From contig CAWBTC010000005.1 in the NCBI GenBank assembly GCA_963791635.1, positions 186,001 to 250,000 of the forward strand: a stretch of DNA of 64,000 bases. Direction: 5' to 3'. Below, one piece after another: positions 40,745 through 48,738 of the stretch; position 1 is the stretch's first letter; the number at the start of each line of letters is the position of its first letter. The DNA is from VFMC01 sp963791635. Its GTDB lineage: Bacteria > Actinomycetota > Acidimicrobiia > Acidimicrobiales > Ilumatobacteraceae. The position numbers were made by a program, and so were the translations under genes. A model generated the notes under the pieces. It was given only the letters and a program-made list of their open reading frames with translations, was not told the DNA's origin and did no database searches.

Positions 40745-41622
40745 CAGATGTCATCGAGCCGACGATCGTTCAGCCGACCGCCCAGCCGATCGTTCAGCCG
40801 ATCGCTCAGGCGATCGCGGACGGCACGTTGCCCGGCCGAGTGTGGATGTACACGAACTACCACTGCAACCTGGCCTGCTCGTACTGTCTCACCGAATCGT
40901 CTCCGAGGAGCGAGCGGCGACAACTCGATCCGACGACGATGCTCGCGGTTGCGGCGCAGGCGAGACAGCTCGGATTCACGGCCCTCGGTGTCACCGGCGG
41001 TGAGCCGTTCCTGTTGCCGTGGCTGCCGGAGACCGTGCTGGAAATGGCAGCACAGCTGCCGGTGGTGGTGCTCACGAACGCAACGTTGTTCAGCGGCGAG
41101 CGGATCGAGCGCGCCGCGTTGATGGCGCATCCCGATGTCGCCGTGCAGATCTCACTCGACTCGCACCTGCCCGATGTGAACGACATGGCTCGGGGCGCGG
41201 ACAACTTCGACAAAGTCGTGGAAGCAGTGCCGAAGTTGGTCGCACGCGGTGTGCGAGTGCGCATCGCGACGACCACTGCCGGGGCGCTCGACGATCCGGT
41301 GCTCGACCCGTTGCGCGAGCTCGTCGCGAGTCTCGGTGTCGCGGCTGAGGATCATCTGGTACGACCGATCGTGCGTCGCGGTCGTGCCGACGAGCTGCAC
41401 ATCGGCGTGCGGGCCCGGGCACAGGACATCCCGAGCGAGCTGACCATCACCGCCGACGGCGCCTTCTGGGGGAGCTTCGGTCCCACGGTGCGTGCCGGCC
41501 GGCTCGACACCGATCTGATGTTGACGCGCACGGTGTTGCCGCTGTCGGTGCCCGCCAACGCCTTGCTCGGGCTGCTGCGTGGGATGCCGGACGGCCACGA
41601 CGCCAACCTCGGCATTCGTTGA
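40741..41622 (+). CDS. Radical SAM enzyme
   Basis: A 293-residue radical SAM protein. The [4Fe-4S] motif is C-N-L-A-C-S-Y-C (CxxxCxxC) near residue 41, followed by GVTGGEPFLLP (the GGE motif) and SLDSHLPD. The core is complete, but no SPASM or other auxiliary-cluster cysteines are visible. The N-terminus has QPTAQPIVQPIAQAIAD repeats from imperfect 12-15-bp DNA repeats (about 40770-40815). Translational coupling to an AhpD-like protein suggests they act on the same substrate. It resembles peptide/cofactor-modifying types only in the core; function is unassigned. Confidence 0.85.
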   Translation: MTDVIEPTIVQPTAQPIVQPIAQAIADGTLPGRVWMYTNYHCNLACSYCLTESSPRSERRQLDPTTMLAVAAQARQLGFTALGVTGGEPFLLPWLPETVLEMAAQLPVVVLTNATLFSGERIERAALMAHPDVAVQISLDSHLPDVNDMARGADNFDKVVEAVPKLVARGVRVRIATTTAGALDDPVLDPLRELVASLGVAAEDHLVRPIVRRGRADELHIGVRARAQDIPSELTITADGAFWGSFGPTVRAGRLDTDLMLTRTVLPLSVPANALLGLLRGMPDGHDANLGIR

Positions 41623-41672
41623 GCATGATCTGCTCGGAGCCGGTCGGCTCCATCAGGATCAACTCGGATGTG

Positions 41673-42347
41673 TCACCCGGACGTGAGGTGCCTGTCTCGC
41701 ACCCTCGCCACCACGTCGGTCGACGTCGAACGAAGACGGTTCGTGGTCTCGGCGCGCTCGGCGGCGTGGACGACGTCGTCGTAGGTGTCGAGGTCGCGAG
41801 CGAACCGCAGGCGACGCACGCTGCGGCCGTGTGCATGCAGTCGGCGCAACTGGGCGAGGCCCGTGTTCGACGTGCTCATCGGGACAGCGTCGAACACGCG
41901 ACGGTCGACGGTTCCGAGCGCGATCGCCCAGTATCCGCCATCGCCCGCAAGACCGATGCCGTCGCCGCCGGCCGCTACCGCATCGAGCGCAGCCCCCAAC
42001 GACGCGACGACGTGCGGTGTCTCCATGCCGACGATGACTCCACGACCGAGGTCGTCGAAGGCATTGGCGAGCCGTTCGGCGAGGCCCCGACCGCGCTGGG
42101 CAACCACCTCCCAGCCGGGACGTACCCATGTCGTCGCGTCGCCGTCGAAGAGGAGCAGCCGCCGGACGTCGCCAGGGTTTCGGGTTGCCAGTTCGTCCAT
42201 CTCGTCGAGCGTGTCGGCGAGCGCCGCGGCGGCGATGGCCGCAGCTTCGTCGGGGGTGCACGGCGGGCACAGGCGGGTCTTGACGAATCCCGGTCGGGGC
42301 TCCTTGGCGATCACGGTGAGATGCATCTGTGGGTCTGCCTGTGTCAC
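41673..42347 (-). CDS. DUF2064 glycosyltransferase-like protein
   Basis: About 224 residues of the DUF2064/TIGR04282-like nucleotidyl-sugar transferase fold. It starts with a GTA-like strand and the signature AKEPRPGFVKTRLCPP, then GDGGYWAIALG and MSTSNTG. The family is found beside a family-2 glycosyltransferase, exactly as here, and has been linked to arsenosugar synthesis in some bacteria; I see no ArsS or ArsM here to support that. The GTG at 42347 overlaps the stop of the upstream transferase (GTGA); ATG 42326 is the alternative. Confidence 0.8.
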   Translation of the reverse strand: MTQADPQMHLTVIAKEPRPGFVKTRLCPPCTPDEAAAIAAAALADTLDEMDELATRNPGDVRRLLLFDGDATTWVRPGWEVVAQRGRGLAERLANAFDDLGRGVIVGMETPHVVASLGAALDAVAAGGDGIGLAGDGGYWAIALGTVDRRVFDAVPMSTSNTGLAQLRRLHAHGRSVRRLRFARDLDTYDDVVHAAERAETTNRLRSTSTDVVARVRDRHLTSG

Positions 42348-43051
42348 CAGTAGGTCGAGTGGTCGTCGCGGAGGATGCGGCCCATGTCCTTGACTGCGCG
42401 CACGGTGCCGCGCACCGTGCCCGTCACCTTCGATCGGCCGGCGCGTTCGTGGTACGCGATCGGAACACCGCGGATGCTCCAGCCGGCCTGCGATGCACGA
42501 AGCACCATCTCCAGGGGCCAGCCCGATCGACGGTCTCGCAGACCGAGTGCGAGCAGCTGTTCGCGTCGAGCGACGCGCATCGGACCGAGGTCGCCGAGGG
42601 GCACATGGAGACGGCGCCGCACCTCGAACGCGAGGGCACGGTTGGCCAGCCGGGCGTGCGCCGGCCAGGCGCCACGAGCAGCAATCCGCTCGCCGATCAC
42701 GAGATCGGCGTCGCCCCGAGCGAGGAAGGCCACGAGGTGCGGCAGGGCGATCGGGTCGAGCGATGCATCGCAGTCCATGAAGCACACCACGTCGTCAGTC
42801 GCTGCCTGCAGGCCCGCCCAGCATGCTGCGCCGAACCCGCGCCTGGGCTCGTGCACCACGGTTGCGCCGGCTGTCGCGGCCAACGCCGCAGTGGCGTCGG
42901 TGGACCCGTTGTCCACGACGATCGGTCGGAAGCCCGCAGGCATGCGCTCGAGCACCCACGTGATCGCAGCGGCTTCGTCGAGTGCGGGCAGGATCACGTC
43001 GGGCACGAGGATCTCCGTGGAGTCGGTTGGGTGCGGCATCGCCCGACACAT
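42344..43051 (-). CDS. Family 2 glycosyltransferase
   Basis: A 235-residue GT-A glycosyltransferase. It has VILPALDEAAAI, IVVDNGSTDAT and the metal/nucleotide D-x-D MDCDASLDP. It has no membrane helix, so it is soluble or peripheral, and resembles dolichyl-phosphate-mannose-synthase-like enzymes. It is co-translated with the DUF2064 gene and divergent from an NAD-dependent epimerase, which suggests a shared polysaccharide or glycolipid pathway. Starts 43051 and 43039 are both possible. Confidence 0.85.
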   Translation of the reverse strand: MCRAMPHPTDSTEILVPDVILPALDEAAAITWVLERMPAGFRPIVVDNGSTDATAALAATAGATVVHEPRRGFGAACWAGLQAATDDVVCFMDCDASLDPIALPHLVAFLARGDADLVIGERIAARGAWPAHARLANRALAFEVRRRLHVPLGDLGPMRVARREQLLALGLRDRRSGWPLEMVLRASQAGWSIRGVPIAYHERAGRSKVTGTVRGTVRAVKDMGRILRDDHSTYW

Positions 43052-43089
43052 GCCGGTCGAGTGAACATCGCGTTCGAGGAGGTTCGGGG

Positions 43090-44154
43090 ATGAAGGTGTT
43101 GGTCACCGGTGGCGCAGGCTTCATCGGCTCGCACGTTGTGGACGAGTTGATCGAGGTGGGCCACGAGGCGGTAGTGGTGGACGACCTCGACCCGACAGCC
43201 CATGCCGGCGTTCCCGACGGGCTGAACCCGTCGGCATCGTACGTGTGGAGTGACATCCGCGATGCCGGGGTGTTGACCGACCTGCTCCCAGGTGTCGACG
43301 CGGTGTGCCATCAGGCGTCGAAGGTCGGACTCGGTGTCGACTTCGCCGACGTCGCCGAGTACGTGTCGCGCAACGACCTCGGCACGGCGGTGCTCTTGCG
43401 AGCGATGCACGACGTCGGGTTCATCGGTCGAACGGTGCTGGCATCCAGCATGGTCGTCTACGGCGAGGGTCGGTATCGATGCGCCGAGCATGGCGTGGTC
43501 CGACCCGGGCCGCGCCGTGTGACTGATCTCGACGCGGGTCGCTACGAACCGCCATGCCCGATGTGTGGCGCACAACTGGCGCCCGAGGTGGTGCCCGAAG
43601 ACCATTGGCTCGACCCGCGCAACGTGTACGCAACGACCAAGCTCGCCCAGGAGCAGCTGTGCTTCGCCTACGCGCGAGAGCACCCCGGCACCGTGGTCAC
43701 CGCGTTGCGGTATCACAACGTGTACGGCCCACGCATGCCCCGTGACACGCCCTATGCCGGTGTCGCCAGCATCTTCCGGAGCGCCTACGAGCGCGGTGAC
43801 ACACCCGCGGTGCTGGAAGACGGTGGACAGCTGCGTGATTTCGTGCACGTGCGCGACGTGGCACACGCGAACGTGCTCGCACTCACCGACCCGGAAGGAG
43901 CGGCCGGTGCGTTCAACGTGTGCAGCGGCGATCCGCACACCGTGCTCGAGATGGCCGAGGCCCTCCACCCTGACGGGGCTGCGCCGCCACGTGTCGTGGG
44001 TGGGTATCGACTCGGGGACATCCGCCACGTCTTCGCCAGTCCCGCACGAGCAGCCGATCGCCTCGGCTTCCGCGCAGCGATCCGCTTCGACGAAGGGATG
44101 CTGGAGTTCACCACGGCAGCCTTGCGTCGTGCGGTGGCGCCTCGTCCGAGCTGA
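43090..44154 (+). CDS. NAD-dependent epimerase/dehydratase with a zinc-ribbon insert
   Basis: A 354-residue extended SDR sugar-nucleotide epimerase/dehydratase. The NAD motif is GGAGFIGSH and the catalytic Y-x-x-x-K is YATTK. An insert at about residues 135-180 carries a CPMCG pair plus an earlier Cys (RCAEHG), a possible small zinc-binding loop also seen in related actinobacterial epimerases. GAGGAGG just before ATG 43090 is a strong ribosome binding site. It is divergent from the two glycosyltransferase genes, 38 bases apart, so one promoter region serves the sugar cluster. Confidence 0.85.
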   Translation: MKVLVTGGAGFIGSHVVDELIEVGHEAVVVDDLDPTAHAGVPDGLNPSASYVWSDIRDAGVLTDLLPGVDAVCHQASKVGLGVDFADVAEYVSRNDLGTAVLLRAMHDVGFIGRTVLASSMVVYGEGRYRCAEHGVVRPGPRRVTDLDAGRYEPPCPMCGAQLAPEVVPEDHWLDPRNVYATTKLAQEQLCFAYAREHPGTVVTALRYHNVYGPRMPRDTPYAGVASIFRSAYERGDTPAVLEDGGQLRDFVHVRDVAHANVLALTDPEGAAGAFNVCSGDPHTVLEMAEALHPDGAAPPRVVGGYRLGDIRHVFASPARAADRLGFRAAIRFDEGMLEFTTAALRRAVAPRPS

Positions 44155-44159
44155 ACGGT

Positions 44160-46502
44160 TCACCACTTCGACACCAGGGCAGCCTGGAGCACGACGGCAA
44201 GCACGAGCTGCACGGTCACGGTGACCGTCGCGAGTCGACGAGCGACCGGGCCTGCCTCGGGGCGGTCGATCAGCAACCCGCCCGCCACGACGAGCCACGG
44301 GAAGAACAGCAGCCAGATGCGCTCCACTTCAGCACGTGAGTACTGCGAGAGGTGCGACGCGATGAGTGCGAACAGCCCTCCGAGCACGAGCAGGGACACC
44401 GCTGGCTGGCGGTGTCGCTGATCCCAGAGTCGCGTCAGCCCTCCGAAGGTGGCGGGTCCGACCGCGATCAGGGTTGCAGCGAGATTGGCGAGCGCGAAGT
44501 ACGCGAGCGGCCGGAACTGGGCGGTGCCTGCCCAGTACTGCAGCTTCGTCTCCGCCGCGCCTGCGAACCACCAGAAGCCGGCGGCGGCCCACCCTGCAGT
44601 CACTCCACCCGCGGCTACGACTGCGGCCACGACCGTTGGGACAGCGCCGCGCTGATGACGTCGCAGCGCGACGATCGCGGGCGTGAGCGGGACGAGCACG
44701 AACGTGGCACCGCCGTAGGTGAAGAACAACAGACTTCCGAGCAGGAGACCGCTTGCGGTACCCCATGCCGCTGCCCGCAGCCCATCGGAACGCAAGCCGA
44801 GCACGCACGTCGCCACCGCCCAGGCACCCACCGCGCTGTAGAACGCATCGGCAGACGTGATCATCCACAACGCGTACGGAGCAACGATCAGCAACGGGGC
44901 GCATCGTCGTACCCAGTCGGCACCGGCCACCGCCCACACGGCGACGAGCACGCCTGCTGGGGCGAGGGCGGTGCCGAGGATCGACACTCCGACGACGGGC
45001 CATCCGCCGTCGAGGCCGATCGCATCCATCGCAGCGACGACCACGACGAAGCCGGGCGGATGCCCGCGGATGTGCACGGAGTACCGATCGATGTCGTCGA
45101 CGAAGTGACGGACGAACGTTCCGATCGACGGCATGATCGGCAGGTTCGCGAGGTATTCGGTGGGATGGACCGCACCACGAAGGAGACCCTCGCGGCCATC
45201 GGTGAGGGCAAGCAGCACGCCGAACAGCGCGGCGCCGGCGCCGACCGTCGGGATGATGGTGCGAGTGCGGCACCGCCACCACCAGCCGTGCCACGTGGCG
45301 AACACCACTGCCGCTCCCAACGCCGCTGCGGCCACGAGCGCGGAGCTGAATCGCCAGTCCCACCCGTCCTGTGGGTCCTGCCCCACGAGCGGAGCCGCAC
45401 CGAGGAAGATCTCCGGCGTCTCGCGTTGAAGCCGGATGCCCCACGACACGCTCACCGCGATGAGCAGCACCGCCCACGCCCACGGCGACGACATGACCCG
45501 TCGAAGCCACCTGCTGCGATGCGGGGGCGATCCGGGGATTGGGGAGGTCACGCCGGGTCGAGAGCGGGCCGCGTCGGCAACCTGCTCGGCGCGGTCGGCC
45601 ATCAGCAGCACCACGGCGAACGACGCCCAGACGGCCGCGTTGGCGGCGGTGCCGACCGACTGCGCCACACCGTCGTCTCTCAGGTAGTCGAAGTTCTGCG
45701 AGGCGAAGATCACGATCGCGAGCAACGCGAAGCCGGCCCCAGCGGCCCGAGCCGCCCAGGGCAGCTTGAACGCTGAGATGGCGAGCGCTCCGAGCACGAT
45801 CGTCAGCACTGCCCAGAGTGGGTTGAACCACACGAACTTCAGCTCCCATCGGCGCACGAGCTCGCCCTGTTCGTCGACGAATCCGGCGTCGCTGCCCAAC
45901 AGGGCGACTTGCTTGCCGGCGAAGTCGACCGAACGTGCCACATACAGACCGAGGAGGCCGATCACCGTTGCGACGACGCCGACCGTCCTGATCGCCCGTC
46001 TGGGCCCCGGTGCACCGCGACGCAACACGCCGTCGAGTCCGAGGTGCGCTCCGGCGTCGGAGGCGTAGACCAAGAGGTGTGCGGCGAACATGAGGAAGTA
46101 CGCCCACGCCCACTCATCGGCGCGGTCGTAGTAGATGACCGAGAGGAAGATCGGAATGGTCATCGAGGCGCCTGCAAGTGCGGCGAGCTTGGTGCGGTAG
46201 CCGATGAGGAGGAGCACGGCGAGCACGGTCTCGGTGATCACCGTGAACCAGCCGAATGCTGCGAAGTTCGGAAGAACGATCTCCTCGGTCAACCAGGTGA
46301 AGGGACCGAAGGTGGAGTTGCGGGTGACCGACGCGGCGTACTTGTACAGGCCGCCTCCCGACGATTCGCCGAAACCGGGCGGGACCTTCCAGTGCAGGTT
46401 TGCGAGCCACATCAGTCCGAGAACGATGCGTGCCGCCCCGAGGACGCCACCACGCAGTCGCTCGTCGAGAGCGGTTGCACGTTGCTGGATCGAGGCGAGC
46501 AT
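44160..46502 (-). CDS. Fusion of a DoxX-like domain and a GT-C-type membrane glycosyltransferase
   Basis: A 780-residue integral membrane protein. Residues about 15-190 are DoxX/DoxD-like: four helices with LGLMWLANLHWKVP and ETVLAVLLLIGYRTKLAALAG. After a Pro/Arg linker (about 345-370), the remaining 410 residues are a GT-C-like transferase with about ten helices and the outer-loop motif GHPPGF, typical of actinobacterial lipid-linked sugar transferases. The first 80 codons of the longer frame look like intergenic DNA, so ATG 46502 is used. It is next to sugar-nucleotide and glycosyltransferase genes. I know of no common family with this fusion. Confidence 0.75.
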   Translation of the reverse strand: MLASIQQRATALDERLRGGVLGAARIVLGLMWLANLHWKVPPGFGESSGGGLYKYAASVTRNSTFGPFTWLTEEIVLPNFAAFGWFTVITETVLAVLLLIGYRTKLAALAGASMTIPIFLSVIYYDRADEWAWAYFLMFAAHLLVYASDAGAHLGLDGVLRRGAPGPRRAIRTVGVVATVIGLLGLYVARSVDFAGKQVALLGSDAGFVDEQGELVRRWELKFVWFNPLWAVLTIVLGALAISAFKLPWAARAAGAGFALLAIVIFASQNFDYLRDDGVAQSVGTAANAAVWASFAVVLLMADRAEQVADAARSRPGVTSPIPGSPPHRSRWLRRVMSSPWAWAVLLIAVSVSWGIRLQRETPEIFLGAAPLVGQDPQDGWDWRFSSALVAAAALGAAVVFATWHGWWWRCRTRTIIPTVGAGAALFGVLLALTDGREGLLRGAVHPTEYLANLPIMPSIGTFVRHFVDDIDRYSVHIRGHPPGFVVVVAAMDAIGLDGGWPVVGVSILGTALAPAGVLVAVWAVAGADWVRRCAPLLIVAPYALWMITSADAFYSAVGAWAVATCVLGLRSDGLRAAAWGTASGLLLGSLLFFTYGGATFVLVPLTPAIVALRRHQRGAVPTVVAAVVAAGGVTAGWAAAGFWWFAGAAETKLQYWAGTAQFRPLAYFALANLAATLIAVGPATFGGLTRLWDQRHRQPAVSLLVLGGLFALIASHLSQYSRAEVERIWLLFFPWLVVAGGLLIDRPEAGPVARRLATVTVTVQLVLAVVLQAALVSKW

Positions 46503-46602
46503 TTGGCCAGCATGGCAGCTGCGTGACGGCGACTCGCGCAGTTTCGCGTTTGTTTCGTGGCTTCCCCCGAACCTATCGCAGCACCACCAGTAGCTTCTGT
46601 GG

Positions 46603-47742
46603 ATGCTCGTCGAGCCCGCACAGAACGTCCTCGCGGCGGACGCCGGTTTCGACCAGGATCGATGGAAGCGGGTGCGCATCGGCCTGATGACCCTGTACCT
46701 GATCGGGTACGTGGTCTGGTTCTTGAAGATCGGGTTGATCATCGACCGCATCTCGGTGTTGCTGGCGGTTGCGTCGTTCCTGATCGTCGCTCGCCTCGGT
46801 CGGGCGTGGCGAACGTGGGCCGTGCTGGCCGTCGACTTCTTGCTCTACACCGCGATGTGGATCGCGTACGACGAGACACGTGGCGCCGCGGACCGCGTCG
46901 GCCTGCCGCTGCAGGTGGACAGCGTCAGGAACATCGACCGATTCGTGTTCGGTGGGACCGATCCGAGCGTGTGGCTGCAGCTCCGGTTCTTCTCAGCCGA
47001 CGACGTTCGATGGTACGACGTGGTCGCGTCTGTCGTGTACTACTCACACTTCGTCGTGCCGGTGGCGGTCATCGTCACACTCTGGGTTCGCCGGCGTGAC
47101 CAGTGGGTCCGGTTCATGCGACGCTTCGCCACCGTGCTCGCAATCGCATGCCTGTCATTCATCCTGTTCCCGACTGCCCCGCCGTGGATGGCTGCCGGTG
47201 GCTCCAGGACCATCCGGTTGAACGCGTTGCCTCCGCTGGAGCGACCTGCGGGGCGCGGCTGGGACGCGCTTCACCTCGACTCGTTCGTCCACGTCTGGGA
47301 GACAGGGCGAGACTGGGCGAACCCGACGGCAGCGATGCCCTCGCTCCACGCTGCGTTCTCGCTGTTCGTGGTGGTCTTCTTCTTCCCGCGAGTTCGGCGG
47401 CGATGGATGCGGGTCGCCATCCTCGCCTATCCGTTCTCGATGGGGCTCTCGCTCGTGTACCTGGCCGAGCACTGGGTGATCGACCTCGTCGCCGGGTGGG
47501 CCTGCGTCGGCATCGCGTTCGCGCTCTGGGCACCGCTCGAGCGCGGGTTGGCAGCACGCCGCGCCCGCCGGGATGATGCCGGCGGCCAGGCGGTCGATGG
47601 ACCTTCGCCGCCGGCTCGACACGAACTGGACGGCGAACTGGACGGCGAACTGGACGGCGAACTGGACGGCGAACTGGACGGCGAACTGGACGGCGAACTG
47701 GACGGCAAGGGAGCACAGGAATGGACGATTCAGCCGGCATGA
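46603..47742 (+). CDS. PAP2-family membrane phosphatase/phosphotransferase
   Basis: A 379-residue protein with about eight membrane helices. The PAP2 motifs are NPTAAMPSLHAAFSL (catalytic SxHAA) and LAEHWVIDLVAG (H-x3-D). The first PAP2 motif (KX6RP) is not clear, as in the inositolphosphorylceramide-synthase-like (Aur1/Ipt1) branch. It probably acts on a lipid-phosphate or phospho-head-group at the outer membrane face. The C-terminal tail holds seven ELDG repeats. It overlaps the MTA phosphorylase gene by 22 bases. Confidence 0.8.
   Translation: MLVEPAQNVLAADAGFDQDRWKRVRIGLMTLYLIGYVVWFLKIGLIIDRISVLLAVASFLIVARLGRAWRTWAVLAVDFLLYTAMWIAYDETRGAADRVGLPLQVDSVRNIDRFVFGGTDPSVWLQLRFFSADDVRWYDVVASVVYYSHFVVPVAVIVTLWVRRRDQWVRFMRRFATVLAIACLSFILFPTAPPWMAAGGSRTIRLNALPPLERPAGRGWDALHLDSFVHVWETGRDWANPTAAMPSLHAAFSLFVVVFFFPRVRRRWMRVAILAYPFSMGLSLVYLAEHWVIDLVAGWACVGIAFALWAPLERGLAARRARRDDAGGQAVDGPSPPARHELDGELDGELDGELDGELDGELDGELDGKGAQEWTIQPA
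47623..47706 (+). repeat. Seven perfect copies of a 12-bp repeat at a gene's 3' end
   Basis: GAACTGGACGGC repeated seven times without a mismatch, encoding ELDG sevenfold in the PAP2 protein's tail. Perfect identity marks recent, slippage-prone expansion. A similar DDEL/GAACTCGATGAC-type repeat is in the unrelated gene at 23206. Confidence 0.95.
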
Positions 47743-48596
47743 TCAATGGCCCGTCCGAAGGCGGTGACGGCACACCGGGCGTGGTCGTCGGGGTCGTCGG
47801 GGGCTCCGGTTTCTACGAGTTCATGGACGACGTCGACGAGGTCGAGATCACCACTCCATTCGGTGCCCCGTCGTCGCCGGTTTCTCTCGGCACCGTCGGC
47901 GGTCATCGCGTGGCCTTTCTCGCCCGGCATGGCACACGGCATCAGTTCGCGGCGCATCGGGTGCCGTTTCGGGCCAACGTCTGGGCGTTGCACGCAGTCG
48001 GGGTGCGCACGTTGATCGCACCGTGCTCGGTGGGCTCGTTGCAGCCCGACATCCATCCGGGGCAGATGGTGGTCATCGACCAGCTCGTCGATCGCACCTG
48101 GGGTCGTCGCGACACGTTCCACGACGTGGGCGGATCCGACGACGAACCAGGTGCGTCGGGGCCGGTCCATCACCAGAGCTTCGCCGATCCCTACGACGCC
48201 GGACTTCGGTCGGTCCTGGTCGGCGCAGCGCGCCGCACAGGCGTCGACGTCATCGACGGCGGAACGATGGTGGTGATCAACGGCCCGCGGTTCTCGACGC
48301 GAGCCGAGAGCCGGTGGTTCCGGGCGATGGGATGGCACGTGGTGAACATGACGGGGTATCCGGAATCGGTGCTCGCCGCCGAGCTCGGCATCCGCTATGC
48401 CGGTCTGGCGCTGGTCACCGACTACGACGCAGGCGTCGATGGGCATCCACCAGTCACGATGGACGAGGTGTTCGCAATGATGCGAGCCAACGTGGCCCAG
48501 GTCCGCGACGTGATCACCGACGCAGTGTCGATCAGCCACGCTGAGCTGATCGCAACGCCGAACGAGTCGGTCGTTCCTGGACCGACGAGCCAGTGA
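47721..48596 (+). CDS. mtnP: 5'-methylthioadenosine/purine nucleoside phosphorylase
   Basis: A 291-residue PNP/MTAP family-2 phosphorylase, which splits methylthioadenosine or purine nucleosides with phosphate in the salvage of polyamine by-products. It has VVGGSGFYE (phosphate loop), the ARHGTRHQFAAHRVPFRANVW region, here recognised by R-H-G and P-F-R-A-N, and VNMTGYPESVLAAELG. GGGAG at 47709-47713 with a 7-base spacer supports ATG 47721 over the ATG at 47739. The choice between MTA and inosine/guanosine as substrate is not certain. Confidence 0.85.
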   Translation: MDDSAGMINGPSEGGDGTPGVVVGVVGGSGFYEFMDDVDEVEITTPFGAPSSPVSLGTVGGHRVAFLARHGTRHQFAAHRVPFRANVWALHAVGVRTLIAPCSVGSLQPDIHPGQMVVIDQLVDRTWGRRDTFHDVGGSDDEPGASGPVHHQSFADPYDAGLRSVLVGAARRTGVDVIDGGTMVVINGPRFSTRAESRWFRAMGWHVVNMTGYPESVLAAELGIRYAGLALVTDYDAGVDGHPPVTMDEVFAMMRANVAQVRDVITDAVSISHAELIATPNESVVPGPTSQ

Positions 48597-48738
48597 CCGC
48601 ACCGGCGCGCCCTCGTCGCCGTTGCGCCTCTGCAAGGACGAGTCGGCCAGCAGGCGGTCCAGCCCGTGTTGAAGTTCTCCGGTCGGGTTGCCGATAGCTC
48701 CTGCATGGGAACCTCAGTGTTCGCTGCACGCGACGCGC

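Noticed and set aside
41673..43051. Arsenosugar biosynthesis cluster
   Set aside because: The DUF2064/GT2 pair fits, but no ArsM-type methyltransferase or ArsS-type radical SAM enzyme is present, and the radical SAM protein at 40741 is not obviously ArsS-like.
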